Virus record (IMG/VR): IMGVR_UViG_3300042387_001124 | Coordinates: 1 to 36,759 of that record | DNA: 36,759 nucleotides | Reading direction: 5' to 3' (one strand) | Source: a virus | In this document: piece by piece, positions 7,077 through 14,755 of the stretch | How positions within the stretch are numbered: the first letter of the stretch is position 1 | Layout: every line of letters starts with the position of its first letter | Made by a program: the position numbers and the translations under genes | The notes under the pieces: model-generated | Seen by the model: only the letters and a program-made list of their open reading frames with translations | Database searches by the model: none | What the model was told of the DNA's origin: nothing

Positions 7077-7959
7077 AATCTAGTCCTTTAATAAATTGTT
7101 TATGAAAACTTAATCTGTTAGTAGTGCTGCCACGATTGTATTGATTCCATTCTTCGCCGCCGATTCCAAACAAAACTGTTTTAGTAGGCTTTACAGATAA
7201 GACATTACAAAAATCGAGCTGTTTCTGCATGTATTTAGACGAAATATAATCTGGAGAGAAATTTTCTAGAAATTTCATACCTAAAGAAGCACCAATTTTA
7301 TTATTGTAACTTATTTTATGGTAAACAAACATAGTGTCGTCGTCGTCAATGCGTGTATATCTCATACCAATTCGGGCATATGCTACTGGAAATGTTTTAC
7401 TTAAACTAAAAGTTATGTCTGTAATACACGAATATGCAAAATCAAATTCAATATTTCTACAAATTCCAAAATATGCACAATCTACTAGTACAGGTACATT
7501 AAGTGAATTGCATTTTCTCATCAATTCGTGATAATTGAGATGTATGTCTCCTGTATCTGCAAATGGTAGACTAATAATTACTGCATCGTTAGGAAGAATA
7601 TCGTCGTCTTCTAACCATGCCCAATTATATTCCGCTCGCCATGCCAATTTATGATACATATATTCGCCTTTAAAACATCTAAATCTGCGATTATGATTTC
7701 TTAAATAAAATTTATCAAACCCTTCAGTTGTTCCATTACTGTAACACTTAAATTGAAACTGATCCAATCCAATCAAAGTGTTAGCTGCTGTGCTACGAAT
7801 CCAACGATCGTAGGTATGTAAGTATTCGTCAATAACAGTATTATTATGAACACATCGTAAGTCAAATGGCTCTCTTAAAATTTTTAAAGTTTCTGGATCT
7901 TCGATAGCGAATGCACTACCAAAGTCTAAGCTTCTTTTATCGTTAGGTATTTTATTCAT
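7057..7959 (-). CDS. PLP-dependent aminotransferase, fold type I
   Basis: This 300-residue protein has class I/II aminotransferase landmarks. CYSNGTTEGFDKF (72-84) fits the glycine-rich phosphate loop. VPVLVDCAYFG (155-165) has Asp160 in the place that pairs with the PLP nitrogen. DITFSLSKTFPVAYARIG (181-198) has Lys188 as the probable Schiff-base lysine and Arg196 as a phosphate contact. TTNRLSFH near the C-terminus may hold the substrate-carboxylate Arg. It is shorter than the usual 380-420 residues, so it is a reduced member. It differs clearly from the DegT-type protein at 2390-2986, so the two aminotransferase-amidinotransferase pairs use different aminotransferase classes. It overlaps its neighbours by 8 bases upstream and 20 downstream. 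The keto substrate is unknown. Confidence 0.8.
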   Translation of the reverse strand: MNKIPNDKRSLDFGSAFAIEDPETLKILREPFDLRCVHNNTVIDEYLHTYDRWIRSTAANTLIGLDQFQFKCYSNGTTEGFDKFYLRNHNRRFRCFKGEYMYHKLAWRAEYNWAWLEDDDILPNDAVIISLPFADTGDIHLNYHELMRKCNSLNVPVLVDCAYFGICRNIEFDFAYSCITDITFSLSKTFPVAYARIGMRYTRIDDDDTMFVYHKISYNNKIGASLGMKFLENFSPDYISSKYMQKQLDFCNVLSVKPTKTVLFGIGGEEWNQYNRGSTTNRLSFHKQFIKGLDYARTIT

Positions 7960-8539
7960 CTAAATATGATATTTGCATAGCAATTATATCGGATTTACCA
8001 AAATTACAAGTTCCATGCCATGCAAAACTTTCCCATGTATATACATCTCCGGCAGTCCAATTTCCTAATAATTCATTTCCTATCTGTATTACTTGTCCTA
8101 CGTCCCAGTCATTCATTAAAATTACAGACCTTTTAATCTTCTCAGCGTATTCAATCGTAAGATTTTTTCTATGAACGAATGTAGCATATGTATCAAAGTG
8201 CCACACTAACATATGCCCTGGAGTAATTTTTATAAAATTATAGCTCAATGTCTTATAAGGAAATTTGTCTAATATAGTTTTTAAATTTTCATTTAATGAC
8301 GGGCAGTGTGACATTAAATGCCAAGTACTTTGATCAGGAATTTTCCATTCTTTATGAATTTCTTCTAGGTCACGCTTCATATCAGTAGTAAAACTATCCC
8401 ACGGATCGTCATCAGGTACTTCCTTAGTTTGGACAGTTTCTATCCAATCAAAATTTAAATCGTTACTGGTCCATGTACAATCTATTCTAAATTTGACTGC
8501 ATTGTATTTTGTTAAATCTTTAAACTTCTCTAAGTCCAT
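7952..8539 (-). CDS. Asp/Asn beta-hydroxylase-like oxygenase, copy 2
   Basis: This 195-residue protein is a paralogue of the product of 5509-6021. Both share the order H-x-D strand, a VILMND or VVMLED turn, a GQVIQIGN or GQILEIEN strand, a W-x-AGD turn, a second His and a final AMQI strand. Here the likely iron ligands are His114 and Asp116 (VWHFDTY) and His175 (AWHGTCNF). The second part of the motif, GNWTAGDVYTW (159-169), is typical of cupin-like oxygenases of the aspartyl/asparaginyl hydroxylase group. The Arg that anchors 2OG in copy 1 is not obvious. The gene overlaps the radical SAM gene upstream by 20 bases and the aminotransferase gene by 8. The substrate is unknown, and a non-catalytic role cannot be excluded. 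Confidence 0.7.
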   Translation of the reverse strand: MDLEKFKDLTKYNAVKFRIDCTWTSNDLNFDWIETVQTKEVPDDDPWDSFTTDMKRDLEEIHKEWKIPDQSTWHLMSHCPSLNENLKTILDKFPYKTLSYNFIKITPGHMLVWHFDTYATFVHRKNLTIEYAEKIKRSVILMNDWDVGQVIQIGNELLGNWTAGDVYTWESFAWHGTCNFGKSDIIAMQISYLDE

Positions 8540-9470
8540 ATAAATGCCTTAAAATATATTCTTTATTTGGAATAGTTATATCATTTAATAATAATGAAAA
8601 TTGTGTCTTTTCCATTTCTGATAAATTTACAACATCTAATTTCTTAGGATATGTCAGTATATTGGTGTTCCAAACGTATTGATTTTGATTAATAAAATTG
8701 GCTAGATCTTTAACTCCGTGCCAATTATTGACATGTAATACTGAATTTATCTCTAAGGAAAAACTCGTCGACTTTAATTGTTCTAGGAACTTAATTATGT
8801 CAGACCATTTACTGCCTTTTCTTACTTTTTCATTTAGGTCTGCAACTCCATCAATACTTACGTAAATTTTAACGCTCTTGAATGCGTTTAAAACTAAAAT
8901 TTCTTTCTCGCTCAAAAGAAAAGTTCCATTAGTATAATAAATTACTGATACATTTTCAGGATTAGATATTTCTTTGAGAAAGCGGATATGCTTGTTAGTC
9001 ATTAACGGCTCTCCCCCTAAAAATAAAATTTTATCTATACTTTTAGGAAGATTTATAAACTCCGTCGTTGTTAAAATATTAATTTTTTTATTGGTAGGAT
9101 TTTTAATGTTAGCCCATGTAGAGCTCCATTCTTCCCAACATCCATCGCATGCCAAGTTACATATATTGTCAAAACCAATTTCTAAAAATTTTAATTCAAC
9201 TTTATTAGTAGAATATTCTTTATTAAATTTTTGTCTTAAACTTTCTTTTCCTTGATTTTCTTCAGTATAACATTTTTCGCATTCTGGAAATCGAACTCCA
9301 TTTAAAGAACCTTCTCTAAGTTTATTATATTCTTCAATATGTAAGACAGCACTTACATCTCCCGTAAAGGTAGCTATGGGTTGTTTAAATCGGCAACAAG
9401 GAAAAATACGATTTCCAGGGCGAATGTTAGTATGCACCCAAAATGCTGAACATTTACTCATGTTGGCCAT
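8520..9470 (-). CDS. Radical SAM protein with N-terminal cysteine (SPASM/twitch-like) segment
   Basis: This 316-residue protein has a radical SAM core placed after an N-terminal cysteine segment. The SAM-cluster motif is CNLACDGC (Cys104, 108, 111), followed by ILFLGGEPLM (about 148-157) and YYTNGTF (about 178-184), which are the usual SAM-binding features. The N-terminal part has Cys7, FPCCRFKQ with Cys25-26, and ECEKC with Cys64 and Cys67, which could bind an auxiliary Fe-S cluster as SPASM/twitch domains do; in most family members that domain is C-terminal. It differs from the four other radical SAM proteins in this run. Start: ATG at 9470, although ATG at 9461 is possible. It overlaps the upstream gene by 13 bases. 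It probably modifies a peptide or a small molecule through a radical; the substrate is not visible. Confidence 0.88.
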   Translation of the reverse strand: MANMSKCSAFWVHTNIRPGNRIFPCCRFKQPIATFTGDVSAVLHIEEYNKLREGSLNGVRFPECEKCYTEENQGKESLRQKFNKEYSTNKVELKFLEIGFDNICNLACDGCWEEWSSTWANIKNPTNKKINILTTTEFINLPKSIDKILFLGGEPLMTNKHIRFLKEISNPENVSVIYYTNGTFLLSEKEILVLNAFKSVKIYVSIDGVADLNEKVRKGSKWSDIIKFLEQLKSTSFSLEINSVLHVNNWHGVKDLANFINQNQYVWNTNILTYPKKLDVVNLSEMEKTQFSLLLNDITIPNKEYILRHLYGLREV

Positions 9471-10768
9471 TTCTCTGTAAGTGTTTTTATTACACGATAG
9501 TTATGTTCTAGTATAGGAGTCATTGATTGATACAAATTCCGAAGTGTCGTTATAGGTAAATTATCGATAAAATCAATAACTTTAAAAATTTTAATCAATC
9601 GCTTTTCATGATTTTCTTCTCTATCATACCCTTCATCCCAAAAATTTTCAAAGGTTTTAAAACCGTATTTTTTTAAGTATTCTAATGTATAAGGAGGAGC
9701 AACTAGTATAAAAGGTTTATGTCTATAAATTGCGTTTAATGTTTTCTCGCTAAATGTAGAAATCGGATGACTATATTTTGTTTCGTTTATAACGGCACAA
9801 AAACAACTATCATACTCGCTATTAGGAGCATAATCGAAGGACATTTCAAAATTAGGATTTGGGATAGCAGAATTCATTCCTATGACTAAAGACCCCATAT
9901 TATCTAATTTTTGTAAATTTGTTATCAACTTATTAAAAATTTTAAAATTATTTTTATGCCAGGACGATAAATCAAACCATAATTGATTTTTTAGGGATCC
10001 GTAAATAGATTTTTTTTGATCAAAAGACATTATTGAATTTTTATCTAATAGATATGCAGCGATTAAATGTCTTACTGCTTTATATTTTCCATTAGCAGAT
10101 AAAAATTTATGAGTTATTTGATTAGCAGTTCTTGGATGAATATAACTTATTGGTTTATCCAGTATTCTTTTAGCTACACTTACAACATACATATTCCTAA
10201 CAGCTAAATTCATTGTTGGATATTGTTTCTGTAAATATTTTTGAACATTATAATCTCCACAATAAACAGTGACATTATTGAGATTATTTTTGTCAATAAA
10301 CTGTTTTATACTGTCTAGTTCAAATGAATAAATTGTTTTTAAATTTTCTTGAGTGGATTCAAATCCTCTAATACTTGAACCATATTTTTTGTAATATTCA
10401 TTTGTACTTGCTTTTGTAGGAGGGCCTTCGAGATAGTTTTTTATTGTTGGACCTGTATTAAGATACAGATCCTCAAAGAGATAAATGCATAGGCCTTGTG
10501 TATTAAAAATCTTAATATGATCAGGTTCGCAAATTAAATCTTCTATTTGTTTTAAAGAACCGCATCCTGTACAAACAAAATGTGGTTTTGATTCTTCTGC
10601 CAAACATGTATCTTTAAAAATAGTATTATAAAAGTCAATAAAACTGTTTACTCCAATTACACTCAATGAAGATTCGCTGAAAATAGAACCGTTTTTTAAC
10701 AGTAACCTATTTTCAATAGCAGGATTCATAAAATTTTGAAAGACTACGTGACTAAAAAACTCATCCAT
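9458..10768 (-). CDS. Glycosyltransferase-like protein, copy 1 of a paralogous pair
   Basis: This 436-residue protein has no signal peptide or membrane segment. The C-terminal part contains FSEKTLNAIYRHKPFILVAP, then EYLKKYGFKTFENFWDEGYD, then a helix with ENHEKRLIKIF. This S/TEKT...PF...GF-TF...DE-YD pattern occurs in a family common in marine phages and bacteria and resembles the donor-binding half of GT-B transferases such as exostosin or fucosyltransferase types. In the middle, FLSANGKYKAVRHLIAAYLL takes the place of the N-R-R-x-R segment seen in relatives. The N-terminal 120 residues (CTGCGSL and ICIYLFEDLYLN-like strands) are family-specific. It is a clear tandem paralogue of the next gene upstream and overlaps it by 8 bases. 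The glycosyltransferase assignment is by motif resemblance only. Confidence 0.55.
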   Translation of the reverse strand: MDEFFSHVVFQNFMNPAIENRLLLKNGSIFSESSLSVIGVNSFIDFYNTIFKDTCLAEESKPHFVCTGCGSLKQIEDLICEPDHIKIFNTQGLCIYLFEDLYLNTGPTIKNYLEGPPTKASTNEYYKKYGSSIRGFESTQENLKTIYSFELDSIKQFIDKNNLNNVTVYCGDYNVQKYLQKQYPTMNLAVRNMYVVSVAKRILDKPISYIHPRTANQITHKFLSANGKYKAVRHLIAAYLLDKNSIMSFDQKKSIYGSLKNQLWFDLSSWHKNNFKIFNKLITNLQKLDNMGSLVIGMNSAIPNPNFEMSFDYAPNSEYDSCFCAVINETKYSHPISTFSEKTLNAIYRHKPFILVAPPYTLEYLKKYGFKTFENFWDEGYDREENHEKRLIKIFKVIDFIDNLPITTLRNLYQSMTPILEHNYRVIKTLTEKWPT

Positions 10769-12140
10769 TATACTTAAACTTTGAAATATTTTGTATTATA
10801 CGATAATTATGTTCTAAAATAGGTAACATCTTAATATATAGTTCTTTTAATTCGTCTATTGAAAAACTATTAATGTAATCTATAATACGAAATATTTTGA
10901 TTAGACGAGATTCGTGATTTTCTTCTTGATCATAACTTTCGTCCCAAAATTCGTCAAATGTTTGTATTCCGTATGATTGCATATATTCTAAAGTGCGTGG
11001 AGGTGCTACTAATATAAAAGGCCGAAACGATTTTATAGCATTTAATGTTTTTTCACTAAACTGCCCCATAGGGTATGCAAATCTTGCTTCCGTTATCACC
11101 GAACAAAAGCATTGTTGATAACTACTAACTGGCACTGGTAAAGATTCTAATGCTACTTCGCTTTCTATGTTTGTATCTATAGACAAAGAGTTTGGCATTA
11201 TATTAAGTTGATGTCTTATTTTAGAATAAATTTCAGGGCAATCAGTCTTCCATTTGTCTAAATCAAACCATAAATAATTTTCTAATTTACCCCAAATTGG
11301 TATAGATTTATCTTTCCTGTCGTCAAAAATAACAAATGGCGAATCTTCAATTTTAGTTTGATACGAGCATAATGCAGACATATTTAATAGATAGGCTGCT
11401 ACTAACTGACGATAACCGTCATACCTTCTATTTCCGCACCAAAATTTGTATAATATAGTTTCCGATGACGGTGGTGTGCTATAACTGTTATATTCGTATG
11501 ATGTAAATCTACTATCCGAATGTCTAAATAGCGAAGTTAGAAATATGTCTTGAGTAGCAAGTGTCATTTCTGGATACGAATTTTTGAAATGTTTTTCGAT
11601 ATTATAATCTCCAGTATACACAGTTACTTTTTTTAAGTTGTTTTTAATTATAAATTTTTTTAAATTTTCAAATTCGAAACAATACATTTTAGAAATGTTA
11701 TCATAAGTTGATTCAAATCCAACAACACTTGGTTTAATTATATTAAAAAGCTCTTCTCGAGAAGAATCAAATTTTAAAGAATTTACAAATGGACGTTTAC
11801 TATCGCTGATATCTATAAAAATAGTTTCATAAAGATATATTTCTAAACCGACTGTATTAAGATAGTTTTTGATATCTTCAGAATACATAATTTTGTCTAA
11901 GTGCGGCCAGCTTCCGCAGGCTGTAATAATTAAATAAGGAACATTATAATTTTTTAAAAAAGAATCAGAGTAATAATCTTTATAATAATCAAAAAACGTA
12001 TACTTGGGGTACCTATGATTATTTGATTCAGATAAAAATTTTCCGTCATGAAATATAATACGGTTTTCTCGGTCAGGTAATGACAAATTTTCGTATACGA
12101 TTCCAAAACAACTTTCTTCTTTTGTATCAAATATTTTCAT
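10761..12140 (-). CDS. Glycosyltransferase-like protein, copy 2 of a paralogous pair
   Basis: This 459-residue protein is a paralogue of the 9458-10768 product. It shares VTVYTGDYNIEKHF (versus VTVYCGDYNVQKYL), KFWCGNRRYDGYRQLVAAYL, FSEKTLNAIKSFRPFILVAP and a GIQTFDEFWDESYDQEENHE-like stretch. The NRRYDGYR segment is better conserved here than in the sister, fitting the R-rich site of the wider family, so this may be the more typical copy. The N-terminus (CFGIVYENLSLPDRENRI) also lines up with that of the sister. Its start overlaps the end of the upstream radical SAM gene by 14 bases. A role in adding sugars to a small molecule, glycan or protein fits the context but is inferred. Confidence 0.55.
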   Translation of the reverse strand: MKIFDTKEESCFGIVYENLSLPDRENRIIFHDGKFLSESNNHRYPKYTFFDYYKDYYSDSFLKNYNVPYLIITACGSWPHLDKIMYSEDIKNYLNTVGLEIYLYETIFIDISDSKRPFVNSLKFDSSREELFNIIKPSVVGFESTYDNISKMYCFEFENLKKFIIKNNLKKVTVYTGDYNIEKHFKNSYPEMTLATQDIFLTSLFRHSDSRFTSYEYNSYSTPPSSETILYKFWCGNRRYDGYRQLVAAYLLNMSALCSYQTKIEDSPFVIFDDRKDKSIPIWGKLENYLWFDLDKWKTDCPEIYSKIRHQLNIMPNSLSIDTNIESEVALESLPVPVSSYQQCFCSVITEARFAYPMGQFSEKTLNAIKSFRPFILVAPPRTLEYMQSYGIQTFDEFWDESYDQEENHESRLIKIFRIIDYINSFSIDELKELYIKMLPILEHNYRIIQNISKFKYNG

Positions 12141-13041
12141 TTTTTATTGCGATAACATTTTCTTTAGAATGTTTTATTGAAAAAAGTTTATTGTTATTAC
12201 ACATATCGCAAAGATCAATGTGTTTATTAGAAGTTTCTACAAAGTGTTTTAATTCAGTTACAGTAGGATTTTTTAAATTAAGTGCTTTATAATTTAAATA
12301 TTTTGACCAGTCGTTATCGTCGAGTTGATTTTTTATTTTTAAAATTTTAGGAAGAATTGCAAACCACGAACACTTGTATAATTTAGATTCGTATAGTAAA
12401 TGACAATTTGGCATCGAACATCCATTTTTATAAGATCCTTCGGGGTCATTTGTTGCAAAAGGTTTTATTTTATTTTCATTATTTGTATAATAACAGCTAT
12501 AAAAATATTCTGCGTCTGCTATTCTAACATTGAATGTGCTAGAAGAATATAATTCTACACTGTCTTGAACTACACCCCATTTAATTGTACTCTTTTTATT
12601 CATATGATTAGTTTCGAGGAATTTCTCTAGTGTTTTATGAAATTTCTTAGCTATGATGTCGTCTGAGAACAATTTAAAATGATTGGTGATATCAATCACG
12701 CAAGGGTGAAAAGTTTTGCAAAATTCTATTAGTTTATTCTGAAATTTATCTAGCAGTAGTCCGTTTGTACAGATTCCGATAGTGCTATTAGGAAATTTTA
12801 TTCTTATATGTTCGACAATCTTTTCTATAGAATCCCAATATAAAAATGCTTCTCCTCCCATCAGATCAAACTCATTTACATCGGCATAATTGGAAAGATC
12901 ATCGATACTTTCAAATATCGAATCTAATGTTGGATCGTGCTCGTAATTTTTTATAATGTCTGACGCCGAAGTGCATCCATTACAGGATAAATTGCATCGA
13001 TGTCCATAAAAAATTTCCACCATTGGCAGTGATATTTTCAT
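12127..13041 (-). CDS. Radical SAM protein with twitch/SPASM-like C-terminal cysteines (divergent fourth copy)
   Basis: This 304-residue protein has the SAM-cluster motif CNLSCNGC (Cys16, 20, 23), the SAM-binding turn MGGEAF (61-66) and a CTNGLLLD strand (91-98). The C-terminal part has Cys208, Cys213, Cys224 and a CDMC pair (Cys278, Cys281), the same layout as in the three downstream-type paralogues of the tandem set, and would hold an auxiliary Fe-S cluster. GGEAF replaces GGEPF, and the sequence between the motifs differs widely, so it has probably taken a different substrate or step. It joins the upstream radical SAM gene by a TAATG overlap and the glycosyltransferase-like gene by 14 bases. 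The family does radical chemistry on peptides or on sugars and cyclitols; the substrate is unknown. Confidence 0.9.
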   Translation of the reverse strand: MKISLPMVEIFYGHRCNLSCNGCTSASDIIKNYEHDPTLDSIFESIDDLSNYADVNEFDLMGGEAFLYWDSIEKIVEHIRIKFPNSTIGICTNGLLLDKFQNKLIEFCKTFHPCVIDITNHFKLFSDDIIAKKFHKTLEKFLETNHMNKKSTIKWGVVQDSVELYSSSTFNVRIADAEYFYSCYYTNNENKIKPFATNDPEGSYKNGCSMPNCHLLYESKLYKCSWFAILPKILKIKNQLDDNDWSKYLNYKALNLKNPTVTELKHFVETSNKHIDLCDMCNNNKLFSIKHSKENVIAIKNENI

Positions 13042-13898
13042 TAAAACTTTACCTTACTTTTTGACAATGGCCAAATTGGCTTAATAATTTTTCTTTCTGC
13101 ACATAGTTGACATTGTTTTATATAAGTTTGTATTTCATTAAAAAATTGTACCAGTTTATCTTCCGAATCAAATGGATCAGCGGGCACATATGAATTTAAA
13201 AGGTCTGCTCCTTCTTGTTCAAATTGAAATTGATTTGTCAGATCTGAAGCGATTGCGGTCAAATAGCATTTATATATTTTACCTTTCATAAAAAAGTGCG
13301 ATGGTCCACATTCTTGCATACAGAGGTCGTGTGCTTTAACTGGATCACTTCTTCTAAAGAAGGTTATTTTATTTTCTATTTTTTCTGTTGATGCTTTAAA
13401 AAAAACATAAGTGTTATATAGTTTTATTACATTTCGATCATTTAAAATATAATTTGTTACTGATCCATTGACAACTTTAGTTGCATTAATGAGGGCGGAT
13501 ATCTTGTTTATAGATAGTTCTATGCTATTTCTTAATGCAGGATCATGTACACATACATCAAAAGAAAATCCTTTGTTAATTATTTCTATAGCAAGGTCAA
13601 TATTATTCTGAATGTACGTTCCATTGGTGCTTATTCTAAAATTTTTAGTAGAAGTAAAGTATTTCGAAACTTGATTGACCCAATCAATTAATTTTGGATT
13701 TGCAAAAGGTTCGCCTCCTATTAAATTTATAGTATCTACATCTAACTTCTTACTCCATTCTATATAATAATCTTCATAATCTTTCCAAAATAAATGACCC
13801 TTAAAATTTCTATTGTTATAAGAATCACAATTTTCACATGTTAAATTACATACATGTGTTACATGAAAAAACATTTCTTTTAAGTAAATTTTTTTCAT
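13041..13898 (-). CDS. Radical SAM protein with twitch-like C-terminal cysteines (tandem copy 3)
   Basis: This 285-residue radical SAM protein has CNLTCENC (Cys17, 21, 24), IGGEPFANP (60-68) and ISTNGTY (89-95). The C-terminal cysteines are Cys193, Cys197, Cys211 and the CQLC pair (Cys263, Cys266), a spacing like the auxiliary-cluster site of twitch-domain enzymes such as BtrN. The tail PIWPLSKSK is shared with its two tandem neighbours. Conserved HDP (118-120) and RRSDP (182-186) segments among the three copies may be substrate-site elements. It starts inside the end of the preceding copy by a 4-base ATGA overlap. With 285-286 residues in each of the three, they are recent-looking duplicates that have kept every cysteine. 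Confidence 0.92.
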   Translation of the reverse strand: MKKIYLKEMFFHVTHVCNLTCENCDSYNNRNFKGHLFWKDYEDYYIEWSKKLDVDTINLIGGEPFANPKLIDWVNQVSKYFTSTKNFRISTNGTYIQNNIDLAIEIINKGFSFDVCVHDPALRNSIELSINKISALINATKVVNGSVTNYILNDRNVIKLYNTYVFFKASTEKIENKITFFRRSDPVKAHDLCMQECGPSHFFMKGKIYKCYLTAIASDLTNQFQFEQEGADLLNSYVPADPFDSEDKLVQFFNEIQTYIKQCQLCAERKIIKPIWPLSKSKVKF

Positions 13899-14755
13899 AC
13901 TAAGTTAGTTTTCAATTTAGATAATGGCCATATTTGTTTGACTGTGTTTGTCTCTGTACATAATCTACATTGTTCTATAGGATTTGGTAAATTTTCTATC
14001 CATTCTTTAATAATATGTTCTTCGTCGAATGGTGAACACGATTTGTATTTTAATAATAATTCTTTTGCTCGAGGTTCGACCTCGAATTGATTACATAGTG
14101 GTTTTGAAACTGCGGTTAAAAAACATTTATATAATCTTCCTTCCATAAATGTGTAACAATATCCACACTCTCCATGAGATTTAGATGGATCACTATCATG
14201 CATATAGATTATATTATTTTTTAAGCTACGAAGACTTTTTTTAGAAAACACATATTTTTTATCTAATTTTGCTATTTTTCGAGAGCCTATGTAAAAAATA
14301 TCACAATACTCACTACTTTTTTCTTTTCTGATATTTTTAAAAATTGAAAATATTTCTTTTAAATTTTCTTCTATTTCATGAAATAAGCTAGGATCGTGTA
14401 CATTAATGTCTAGCCATATATTTTGTCTTAATAACTCTTGACATTCTTTAATTTTGTGTTTTAGATATGTACCATTAGTTGCAATGTCAATTTCTTTAAG
14501 ATTGGGCCATAAGGATTTTATTGACATAGTCCAATCAATTAATTTTGGATTTGTAAATGGCTCGCCGCCTATAATAGTTAAACTGTTCAGTTCTAGTTTT
14601 TTACTCCACTTTTTAAAATATGCTTCGTAATCTTTGAAATAATAATGCCCTTTAAATTTTAAATTATTATAAGTAATACAATTTTCACATGTCAGATTAC
14701 ACACATTTGTTATGTATATTTGAACGTTTTCATCTAAACGATACATTGTTGTCAT
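13895..14755 (-). CDS. Radical SAM protein with twitch-like C-terminal cysteines (tandem copy 2)
   Basis: This 286-residue radical SAM protein is a paralogue of both tandem neighbours. The SAM-cluster motif is CNLTCENC (Cys19, 23, 26), followed by IGGEPFTNPKLIDW (62-75) and IATNGTYLKH (91-100). Auxiliary cysteines are Cys197, Cys200, Cys211 and CRLC (Cys263, Cys266). Where the sisters have an RRSDP segment it has MHDSDPSKSHGECGYC, so the first auxiliary pair is C-x2-C here and C-x3-C in the sisters. That small difference may reflect a changed substrate pocket or cluster site. It ends in IWPLSKLK as the sisters do. It is joined to both neighbours by 4-base ATGA overlaps, so translation of the set should be coupled and near-stoichiometric. 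Confidence 0.92.
   Translation of the reverse strand: MTTMYRLDENVQIYITNVCNLTCENCITYNNLKFKGHYYFKDYEAYFKKWSKKLELNSLTIIGGEPFTNPKLIDWTMSIKSLWPNLKEIDIATNGTYLKHKIKECQELLRQNIWLDINVHDPSLFHEIEENLKEIFSIFKNIRKEKSSEYCDIFYIGSRKIAKLDKKYVFSKKSLRSLKNNIIYMHDSDPSKSHGECGYCYTFMEGRLYKCFLTAVSKPLCNQFEVEPRAKELLLKYKSCSPFDEEHIIKEWIENLPNPIEQCRLCTETNTVKQIWPLSKLKTNLV

Noticed and set aside
8539-8546. TATAAATG on the plus strand
   Set aside because: No plus-strand gene follows it; it lies within minus-strand genes.
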